A program made the position numbers and the translations under genes. The notes beneath the pieces were generated by a model. The model saw nothing but the letters and a program-made list of their open reading frames with translations. It was not told the DNA's origin and ran no database searches. Below are positions 10,862-19,870 of a DNA stretch of 52,805 bases, one piece after another; position 1 is the stretch's first letter, and each line of letters begins with the position of its first letter. The stretch is from Chara braunii (Eukaryota > Streptophyta > Charophyceae > Charales > Characeae), in the NCBI GenBank assembly GCA_003427395.1, contig BFEA01000467.1, positions 516,544-569,348 on the forward strand. The letters run 5' to 3'.

Positions 10862-11035
10862 CGATCGGGCCAGCTGACGATGAAGGGGCCGCCCGATCGA
10901 ATGTATACTATGGGAGGAGGCGATGGAGGATGCAGTATGCATCCACGTAGATTAGGAAGATGATCGGGCCAGCTGACGATGAAGAGGCCGCCCGATCATC
11001 CAAGATATGATGACCTCAGCAGTCGGGAGACTGCT
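10862..11035 (+). repeat. Hairpin cluster just upstream of the 3' LTR
   Basis: Two near-identical ~37-base hairpins occur: stem CGATCGGGC 10862-10870 with 10891-10899, and TGATCGGGC 10961-10969 with 10990-10998. They share the loop CAGCTGACGATGAAG. The outermost base pair differs (C-G versus T-A) but pairing is kept. A third hairpin (GGATGC 10928-10933 with GCATCC 10939-10944) lies between them. A fourth (AGCAGTC 11018-11024 with GACTGCT 11029-11035, loop GGGA) follows. The purine-rich stretch at 10911-10930 may act as a distant polypurine tract. No clear PPT touches the LTR. Confidence 0.65.
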
Positions 11036-11065
11036 AATTTTTCGGAACCCCCTACGTATCACATA

Positions 11066-13273
11066 TGTGATAAGCTCAGATCCGTACCGCGCGGCTTGCC
11101 GTATCCCTGAGGAAAAATCCCGTGGAAGCCCCGAAGTACGGACACGGACAGAAAGGGGTTTTTCCTTCTTTTTTGCTTTTGTTTTCTATTTGAAACGGCT
11201 TTTTCATTTTGTTTGGTTAGTAACTCCCGTGTGGGCGAATAGCGGCCGCGGCATGAAAAGGAAGAAACGGTTTCGGTTGGAACCTTTTTTTTGAATTTTT
11301 GCGCGCGCGCCTAAGCTCCGACTTCTTCGCGCGTCTCGTTCTTGTTTTGCATCCCCGCGCCATCATCCCTTCTTGCTGCGCGCATTTTCCCCATGCAGGA
11401 CTCTTCGTCTTCCCCTCCGCCCAGCGCGATCCTTACTCCGCGAAGTGATTGGCCACGTAGTTGGGATGCTCGGATCAATGTGGAAAGCGGGAAACCGCGC
11501 ACCACTTGAACGGACACCCCAATCACGCAGGACCATACCATCCCGCGGGTCGAACCGTCTAACTCCCCACCTCCCTCCGGTCCTGCTCATCTACAACCTG
11601 CGCCTGCCCGCACCTCGCGCTGACAACCCACCGCCTCCCGCGCTATAAATTCGCGCAACCCTCTCCTCTCTCTCTCTTTGATCTCGGCTGCAATGCTGCG
11701 CGAGCTATGCGCGAAAGTCCGCGGCGCCGAACAGGCTCGACGAGCTCAAGCACAGGCGGAGTGACGACGTGGGGTGGACCCGCGATAGTCTCGGGGCGAC
11801 ACTGCCAGAGGGACTGAGCAGTGGTGGGGATTTGACGTCGGCCGCGGCAGGGCCTTGTGGCTATGGTGGTCGGTGGTCTTGGGAGGTTCGAAGGCTGCGC
11901 CTCGGGGCGGCAGTTAATTGAATTTTTTGTGTACAAGAAGGACTCACTTTTATCTTCATTGCTGCTTTGTCTATGCATGTCGTGTGTGTGAAGCCCCGAG
12001 TGATTGGAGCTGGTTGTGCGCATGAGTGATGTCGAAGGTCTATGGATGATTAGATGTCCTGTCAAGGGTTGTTGATTGTTTGCATGTATGCGTGTATGTA
12101 CTTGTCCGGGTGGGGACGGGGAAACTGAACTGGGGGACCGTCTGCCTAGGAGTACGAGTGTGTTAATCCCGTTGTTCCCCTCCCTTCCGCGGCCCTTCGC
12201 GCGCGCACGCACGTTCTCGGTGTAAGCTCTCTCCCTCTCTCTCCCGCCTTCCTTTTTGAGCTCCTCGTTCTCGTACCGGTGATGTCAACCGCCTGCGTCC
12301 GTGCGCGCGGTCTACGCTCCCGCAAGGGGAAGAGAGCTTCGATTTCGCCATCTTCCTCCAACGCGCTAACCCCGAGAGAGAAGGTTGCATCGAGTGTTGT
12401 ATGGAGTCGATGTTGGTTCGGATGACCGGGAGCGCAGGATCTTGCCCGTGCTCATCGTCTACTTGCAATCGTCTCATCTCGCTACCAACCTTCCCCATCA
12501 TAGATGACGACAGCGTCTACTGCGATGCGGACGTACGGCGCGCGCTGAGGCGAACGGAGCAGTGTGTTGGCGAGACCCGCCTCGGGCTTGTGATATAAGG
12601 GGGAACGGGTTTGTCTTGATCGATCGTTTTGATTCCCTGACTCTAATATTGCCTTATACGGGTTTGACTGTGTTGCCCTGGTCGGCCGCTCACGCCGCGT
12701 GGCGGCCGCAGTTTGATTGTCGCTGGTGTCGCCAGGGGGACTCGTGTTCTTAGCGACGACTGGTCCTGGGTTACGAGGGAGCGACACGTTTGCCCGAGCT
12801 TTCCCGTAGTGCGGGGGCGCTGCCCGCGCAATTTCGAATTCGGATGTCGGCAAGTCCTCCCGCCACCTTACCCTCCTGGAACCTTCCGCGCGGACTGTGT
12901 GAGTCCGACGCTGAGGCTTGAGGGCCTCGAACCAACCACCTCTACAACAAAGACCCAAGGGTTCGGTCACTTTGTGAGGCCGATGACGAGGCCTGAAGGC
13001 TTCGAACCCACCACCTATCCCCCAAACCCCTGACGGCCGAAGTTTTGTCTTCCGCCGCCATGGCCCTCTCCCCTTGATGCCTTTTCCCGTCCTGATGCAT
13101 AACGGCAGTTCGTTTTCGCGGAAACCCTTAAGATTTTATCGTTTCGGAGTGATCCGACCCCCACGGGACTTCGCGACGACAGTTCGACTCCGGGGTAACC
13201 TCTGGCACGAAACCTGAGCCTCTCGTTCCGTTCGGGAGACTCAACCCCTAAGGCCAAAAATCCTCGGCCACGC
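11066..13273 (+). repeat. 3' LTR of element 1
   Basis: Second copy of 528-2727, with small indels and mostly transition differences. The internal TATA-like box is conserved at 11644-11650. Homology to the 5' copy ends at 13273, exactly where the next repeat (13274) begins, so its real 3' end may be missing. Confidence 0.85.
11644..11650 (+). promoter_or_regulatory. TATA-like box in 3' LTR
   Basis: TATAAAT at the position equivalent to 1113-1119, followed by the same CT tract. In the 3' LTR it could start transcription into the flanking repeat. Confidence 0.5.
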
Positions 13274-15294
13274 TATCGGCGCGAATACCCTTACAAGGGT
13301 ATCCGCCCTGGTTTTTGCAAGTGACGGAAAGGCTTGGTTAACTTGGATCTTGAATGCCCGTGCGGGGAAGTGTGAGGGTCGCCCGCATGTAGGCAAGGGT
13401 CTGCCTTGTCCTGGTAGGGGGTAAGTGGGTGCGCAATTTTAAGGTGCGCGTGTGATTTTTCTGATTGAGTGGGCGGCCGGGGTAGCCGGCCGACTCATAC
13501 TCAAGCTATGAGATTGATTAGGGGATGAAGGTCCGCTTTTGGTCGGCGCGCGCGACCGACGGTAGGATTGGCGTGCCGGTAGGCATCTGGGACGGCCACG
13601 GCGTGGGGTGGTAGGCCGACGGGGCACCTAGGGGCCGTGGGTACAATCCTGGCCCGGAAACGCAGCGCGACACCACTTTCTATGGGAGACCGCGCCTGCT
13701 GGTACCAGGCTTGGGCTTAGCCCTATTGGTTATGACAACGGACTAATGCGGCGGAGGTACGGGGAACGAGGCCAACCGACGACAGCATGGGAGCGATGGA
13801 GCGGCGAGAAGAAAAAGGGGTTGAGGGTCCTGCGGGACTATCCCCTTTTTGATTTGCTGCAGGGGTGGATCGTGGGCCCGCATTGCGGGATTAAGGGAGC
13901 GCCAGTGGGGTTTCGGGCAGTATCGCCCCCGTTGGCGAGATCTTGTCCCGACCTATACTGCTGTTCTGACCCCCGTGCATGGGGGTGGGTGGTAATTGTG
14001 GGGCAGGCCTTAGAAANNNNNNNNNNNNNNNNNNNNNNNNNNNNNNNNNNNNNNNNNNNNNNNNNNNNNNNNNNNNNNNNNNNNNNNNNNNNNNNNNNNN
14101 NNNNNNNNNNNNNNNNNNNNNNNNNNNNNNNNNNNNNNNNNNNNNNNNNNNNNNNNNNNNNNNNNNNNNNNNNNNNNNNNNNNNNNNNNNNNNNNNNNNN
14201 NNNNNNNNNNNNNNNNNNNNNNNNNNNNNNNNNNNNNNNNNNNNNNNNNNNNNNNNNNNNNNNNNNNNNNNNNNNNNNNNNNNNNNNNNNNNNNNNNNNN
14301 NNNNNNNNNNNNNTGCCCGCTTTTTCTTTGGTTGTTTTGTTGTTCTCGAGTTTGTAGCGATCGGCACACTTGTCGGCGTGACAGCTGGAGAGAACGGAAG
14401 ATGGGGGAGGTCGTCCGGCTAAATAACTGAATAAGCTGGCAACGAACCCAGACGCAGACCGCGCTGGGTACATACAAAAAAGAAAGGGGAGGGCGAGTGG
14501 GGCCTTGATTCGAGGTGACGCCACTTGGGGCATCAGCTGGATCTGGGGCGAAAAGGGGAAGACTTGTATGGCCCCGCGCCAGGCTGGCATGTGTAAGCCC
14601 GGGATTGAACCGGGACGTGAGACAGGGCAGGTGCATACGGGGAGTGGTAGTGTGTGTGTGCCCACAGTCCATGCCCAGCGCTGACGAGGCGGGGCGAGAA
14701 CCGGAGGCGGCCCGAGTGCTGAGAGGTGGCAGGGCCCTGCCCTGGTTGGAAAAAAAAAACGGAGCATCCGCGACAAGAGGATCGGATCGTGGAGATCCGT
14801 AGGACATTGGGCGGGGTGACATAACCCGGGGATGAACCCGGACGATGACTGGGCCAGGTCCGTGCGCCGAGGTAGGGTGGGACTGTAGTCGCACGAGGTT
14901 AAGAAGCCACGGGGGGATTGCCCCGGCCTAAGTCCTTCGGGACGCCTGTTAATATTGGAGCAGCGCAAGGGAGATCCGTGCGGCCTCGGCGCGAGGGGGG
15001 GGGGGATGGGCGAAATATCTGAGAATGAACCCGGACGCGAGCCGTGCCGAGTACACCGAACTATCTTGTGGCCAGATCCGCCCTGTGATTGTGTGTTGCA
15101 AAAAGAGAGGGGCGGGGATATCGAGAAGATTTGCATAGCCCCGCACCAGGTCGGCGCGCATAGAACCTAAGATATGGGCCGGGTCGACGCGATGAGGGCA
15201 GGTGGTATTGTGGCTGCACAAACTCCGAAAGGCCGCCGAGGCGTCGACGCGACGAGCAGTCCTTCGGGACATCCGCTAACAATCGGGCGATGCA
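13274..15294 (+). repeat. LTR-like repeat 2, left copy
   Basis: Matches 34128-36037 closely along its whole length. The left end is TATCGGCGCG where the other copy has TGTCGGCGCG, and both end CGATGCA, so the intact unit is TG...CA, as in an LTR. It contains an assembly gap, and a ~38-base segment present in the right copy near 34500-34540 is shorter here. It has internal degenerate subrepeats (see right copy). No coding frame in it is convincing; long minus-strand frames are low-complexity and run through N. Confidence 0.75.
14017..14313. other. Assembly gap (297 N)
   Basis: The flanks TTAGAAA and TGCCCGC are 138 bases apart in the right copy of the repeat (34919-35056), not 297. That stretch includes a run of 17 G, a likely cause of the gap. 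The N length is therefore an estimate, not the true size. Confidence 0.9.
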
Positions 15295-17499
15295 GAGAAG
15301 ATTAGCTTGTCGCCAGCACAACGACACGTATAAGTTGGGAGAGCCCGATTGCGGCGCGTTTCTGTTGGTAGAAGTTAGCGGACCCTGCAGCCTCAAGGAA
15401 CTGGGGCGACGTCAACCGGAGAGGCACCGGACGACGAGCAGCAGGCCAGACGAGCACGGACGGAGCGTAGGAACCAGGACGGGGGATCGCGTCAAGTGTC
15501 GGCGGAAGCGAAGTCAGGGATGGCGGGCGACAGCCTGGGCACGATGAAGTGGAGGACGGCGAGCCGTACAATGAGGGGCAATAGTGCGGGAGGATAGGGC
15601 GCAAAGGCGGTGGGGTGGTGAATGAACCAAGGCGCGGAGGGCACCTGGGTACACTCGGTGTAGGATAGGTTGCAGACGGAGGAGGAGGGAAGCTGGGCGC
15701 GGCGGAGAATGTGTTGCGCTCCCAATTCTTGACAGAGACGGGAGGGAAGAAGGGCGGTCCAACCATTTCGAGAGTGGGCGGACCCGATTACGGAGCCGGA
15801 TTTGTTGGGTAGTGAATAGGTTGAGCGCGAGGAGTGCAGCTTGTGAAAGAGAGAAGGGGGGTTTAAGGCCGTAAATCTTTCTGCCCGCACTCTCACGGCA
15901 GATTCGTTTGGGCTCCTGCTGTATGGTGACGACTTCTGTAGAGGTGTTATAAGCGGGGGCGAAAGAGAGGGACTTGGCGGGGGGGGGAGGAATTATGGGG
16001 CGATCCGAAAGCCAGACCTCGATGCCAGATTATGAGGACTGACTATCGGAGTGCTCGGAGCAGCGGCCTGTTGAACGCCGGCTGAGGTACAGAGTTGGGG
16101 GTGTACCCCTATTCACGGCACAACTCGGGCCGAAGGACAGGGTAACGAGCAGGGAGCTGCGAGCGGGGAGTGGACTCAGATACTTACCTACGGATTGACT
16201 TGTCTCTCTCTCCCTCCGCACGGTTGAGAGCGGCCGATAGGCCGTGAGCTGAGGCTGATTGCGTGGCGGGGCAGGTGAAGTGGGACGAGATGGGAGTAGG
16301 TAGAGAGCGGTGGACAACGGGTTGCAGCGTTGACTATCGGTCGAGGCACGAGTTGCGCGGCTCACCGAAATGGGGGTAGCTCTGGGCTGCGGACACGAGA
16401 AGGGAGGGCCCAATGGTGGCCTGCCGGCTTGGTATGGCCCCACGCCACAACTGTGGCTGCCCAGATCAGTAGCACTGTGTTGTTGAAAAGGTGCTGTGAC
16501 GGGTCAGTTCTGGTGGGCGTACAAGCTGGCTGATTCGTTGGAGACTGCAGTGTACCACGGTGGCGAACCGCGCACGGCTGACCTACTATCCTTTTTTTGA
16601 TTGGCGCTTGTCTAACTGCAGTTCCATAGTTGTGCGTACTGCAGTTCGCTCTGGCTGCACCTTCTGCCGTGGCAATTGTCGGGCCACAACTATCGTCGCA
16701 AGCCCGTTGTGCTCCCGATGAGCGTGGCGACACAGTTCGTGGTGTGCCCTGCTGATTCATGCCAATTACGGCTTGCTACAGCCATAGCCAAGCCTGGTTC
16801 GAGCTGCTGCACTGTGTCGAGTGAGGTTGAGTAGCGCTGCGTGACTGCAGCCTCATCAAGGGAAGAGAAGGCGTGGTACAGGGAGGAGTGGCCAGCCCGT
16901 ATGAGGGGAGTAGTGTTGTGACTAGGGAGGTCGTCAGAGGGAATAGGTTCGGCGATTGGACAACAGTTTGACCAAGCTGTTACAGTTTGGCTGCCATTGC
17001 GGGGCCCTCAGGCGCGAAAGGATCGAAGACCCTCTTAAGCGAGTATGAGTGTTTCTTTCCTGAATCTGAGAGTCTCGCACCTTCTCATCCTATCCCTCTT
17101 ACTCTAAGTTTGTTCCTTTGGTTCTGAGAGGAAGGCGGCAGGCAGGCGTGTGGCCCGTAACCCGCGCCAAGGCCTTGTGGGAGGTCGTCCCACCGATTGC
17201 GGGAGCTCTGTCGGGACTCAGGCGGAGTCCTGGAGACAGGGAACTGAGTGGTAAACCCTTGACTCCCTCTATAAACCCAGCTATAGCCCCTACTTGTACA
17301 TCTCTCTACGTTTTGACTGGGTGTATTGTCTGGATCCTGTACTTTGATTTTGGTTTGACTGTCAGGACTTACGTCAGACTGAAGTAAAGAAGCTTGTGTG
17401 CAATCTCAGTCTCAGTTTTTGTTGATTGCCTGAAAGCAGATTGCGAACGAAGTGGGTTGCATCTGGGGGAAGGCTGGGAGGAAGACAGTTTGTGTGCAG
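15295..17499. other. Noncoding stretch after repeat 2, no gene recognised
   Basis: No PBS is found directly after the repeat end at 15294. Frames in this stretch are Pro/Ser-rich and lack any recognisable domain. The sequence is GC-rich up to ~17000. It then turns into the spacer of the hairpin array. Confidence 0.5.
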
Positions 17500-17779
17500 T
17501 CTAACTGGGTCATTAAGGCAGGGAGGTCCCCTTAAGTTTGGGGAAGCCCAGCGCTTTGTTTATTTTTGGTTTGCATGGAGCCTCAAGCCGCTCTACAAGT
17601 TTAGGTAGCCTGAAGCTCTGGAGGCTGGGATGTCCTCATAAGTTTGGGGAGACCTGGTGCTGTGAATTGCATGGAGGGCTATGAATCCCCCTCGGTGGCG
17701 GCCATCCACGGACAAGTCCGCGGTCGCGGCCTAGGCCGCGACCCCGCGGACGTGTCCGCGGTCCGCGGCCATGGAAATG

Positions 17780-17813
<34 letters not shown>

Positions 17814-19010
17814 CAAAAAATTCTGAAAACAAAATATGTTATGCAAAAAAATATATTGAACAACTTTTGCCTTGTAGTTATATCCCAAAACGTTACTGAA
17901 TTTAAAATAAAAAATCACATACGTTTCATGTTTTTTTTTTGGAAAAAAAACAAACAAACAGCTTTTGCCTCAGAAAAATTAGTTTTTGAATTTTTAAAAT
18001 TCGAAGACGAGGTCAAAAAATAAAATAATTTTTTTTCAATTTAGATCTAAAAAAGATCTACAACCCCATATTTTTTGTTGTTTTTTTTATAAATGTTTAA
18101 GGTCACAAAATATTCTTGAAAGTCGCGGCCGCACCCAACCGCGGTCGGAGCCGCGGCGGCCGTGTTCACGTCCGCCCTCCGAGCTTGACACCGCGGACAC
18201 GTCCGCGGGTGTTTCATAGATGGAGGGTCAGGACGCTCTATAAGTTTAGGTGTCCTGGCTGCTCTGACTTGTGAGGGTTTGACTGTGAGTGACTTTCAGG
18301 GACCCAAGACGCTCTATAAGTTTAGGTACCTTGGGTTGCCTCGTTTACTTGGGGTTCTCTCAGTTTTTTTGGCTCTGAACAAGGGGGTATGAACCGCTCT
18401 ATAAGTTTAGGTGGTTCAGCCCTTCTCTTGTCTTGTTTTGAGGGGATAATCTTGGCAGAGGACAGGCCGCTCTATAAGTTTAGGTAGCCTGTCCCACTGC
18501 CTCGTGCAGACTGGATCAGAGAGAAACGAACCTGGCTGAGGATCAGACCGCTCTATAAGTTTAGGTAGTCTGAACCAATGCCTCGAACATGTTGGAACCT
18601 AAGGAATATAATCTGGCTATACTATACTACTATGCTATTACGAACAGGCTGGTCAGGCCGCTCTATAAGTTTAGGTAGCCTGACTATAGCTTATCATAAC
18701 TGAAGAGAGTACAACTAAAGGAGATATAATTGGAGGTAAACTTGGGCAGGCTGAGCAGTGTTCTAAGTTGAGCGGCTCAGCCTTATGCCCCTTTGAAGCA
18801 TAAGTTCAGAGAGGTATATATAAATTGGTTATTTAAACAGTTCAGGGCGATTAGAGTGGTCTAGTCAGATGCCCAAAGAAGAGAGAAGTAGTTGTGCCCT
18901 CTGTTTGTGTATACTTGGCCGAGTCAGAACGCTCTATAAGTTTAGGTATTCTGACTTTAGGCCTGGCTAAGCTGGGTGCGCTCTGTAAGTTCACGTGCCC
19001 TGGCCTACGC
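17500..19010 (+). repeat. Array of hairpins with conserved loop and covarying stems
   Basis: The 17-base segment GCTCTATAAGTTTAGGT recurs, each time enclosed by a different self-complementary stem. Good copies: 18229-18257 (CAGGAC/GTCCTG), 18302-18336 (ACCCAAG/CTTGGGT), 18390-18418 (TGAACC/GGTTCA), 18460-18494 (GGACAGGC/GCCTGTCC), 18543-18573 (TCAGAC/GTCTGA), 18652-18684 (GTCAGGC/GCCTGAC), 18748-18783 (AGGCTGAGC/GCTCAGCCT, diverged loop), 18922-18956 (AGTCAGAA/TTCTGACT). Weaker copies lie near 17510-17545, 17580-17615, 17625-17655 and 18975-19005. Spacing is roughly 70-170 bases with unrelated sequence between. Constant loops with changing but complementary stems imply that pairing itself is conserved, in RNA or single-stranded DNA. 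No known family comes to mind. Confidence 0.85.
17679..18219. mobile_element. Non-autonomous hAT-like element, 541 bp
   Basis: Flanked by a perfect 8-bp direct repeat ATGGAGGG (17671-17678 and 18220-18227). Termini are inverted: CTATGAA at the left, TTCATAG at the right, with further partial matching over ~17 bases. An 8-bp duplication with short inverted termini is the hAT superfamily pattern. Both ends carry GC-rich palindromes, including a perfect 22-base one at 17722-17743 and CGCGGACGTGTCCGCG-type blocks, plausible subterminal transposase sites. The middle is AT-rich with a ~33-base A run at 17780. No transposase is encoded. It sits inside the hairpin array. Confidence 0.75.
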
Positions 19011-19239
19011 CTTATGTAAGTTGGGTATGAGGGGATAACTCACTGAGAGATTATGAACTATTGTTTGTTTAAATTGGCTTGGGAGTGGTGAGAGTACCTA
19101 CCTTTGTGGTTTGGCGTGCATGTGGCTGAGGGAGATTACTACTTGGTCTGGGATTCAGATTGACAGGTAGTTGCTTTAGAGGCTCGCCACGTGCTAGAGC
19201 GATGGGAGTTAGGTCAATTCCTGCATTTTCTGTGCTAAC

Positions 19240-19870
19240 GTTTTTTACTTGGATCAATTCTCGGATTTTCTGGGATCTTTTGTTACACTTGGCGTTGTAT
19301 AAATCTTTGGCAAGCTACTTTCTCTACGGGAAGCGCTGCCGAAATTTCTACAAATCCAAGGAGTTAGTCAACTTTTGACTTGTCAAAGTTCAATTTGTCT
19401 ATTCTTTATATCTGACTTAGTAAAAATTTGGAAAGTCTCATTTTCTAAAGGGAGTGCTGCCCAAATTTTTGCTAATTCAGGGAGTTCGACAAATTGGACT
19501 TTGAGAAGTCAAAAGTTATTTTTAGATTCTGGACTTAGCTCTGTATAAAATTTGGAATAAAACTTTTCTACAGGGAGTGCTGCCAAAATTTCTGCAAAAC
19601 TAAGGAGTTAGCTAAATCATTGTGTAAGTTGAACTCAAGGTTGTCTTTGAGTTCATATCTGACTTAGTATAAATCTGAGAAGTCTCCTTTTCTAAAGGGA
19701 GTGCTGCCCAAATTTTTGCTAATTAAGGAAGTTAGACAAAATTGGAATTCGGACAGTCAAGGGTTTTTTCTGTTTTTCATATTTGGGCTGATATAAACTT
19801 TGGAAAGGCACTTTTCCTACGGGAAGCGCTGTCGAAATTTTCTTGATTTAGAGGAATTAAATTATATTTT
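19240..19870 (+). repeat. Tandem array of five ~123-bp units
   Basis: The core TTTTCTAAAGGGAGTGCTGC recurs at about 19319, 19441, 19564, 19688 and 19812, a period of 122-124 bases. Each is followed by AAATTTTTGC and an AGGAGTTAG-like block, and preceded by GACTTAGTATAAATTTGG-like sequence. Units are diverged, so the array is old. First and last cores read GGGAAGCGCTG, with a palindromic AGCGCT centre. No coding frame spans the units. Confidence 0.8.

Larger units (their letters stand above)
528..13273 (+). mobile_element. Ty3/gypsy LTR retrotransposon 1, complete but decayed
   Basis: About 12.7 kb bounded by direct ~2.2 kb repeats that both start TGTGATAAG. The internal order is PBS, gag, protease, RT, RNase H, PHD-type finger, integrase and an extra ORF. 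Protease-RT-RNase H-integrase is the Ty3/gypsy (Metaviridae) gene order. The two LTRs differ at roughly one base in twenty over their first 100 bases by eye, mostly C/T or G/A, so the insertion is not recent. Stops and frameshifts throughout pol make it non-autonomous. No matching target-site duplication is seen; the 3' end abuts another repeat at 13274, so it may have been lost. Confidence 0.88.

Noticed and set aside
13838-15136. Long minus-strand open frame across the N gap
   Set aside because: Almost a quarter of it is N, the rest is Pro/Ser-rich with no domain, and it lies in a GC-rich repeat copy where long chance frames are expected.
15302-15766. Minus-strand Pro/Ser-rich frame of ~154 residues
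   Set aside because: Low complexity, no recognisable motif, GC-biased sequence; likely chance.
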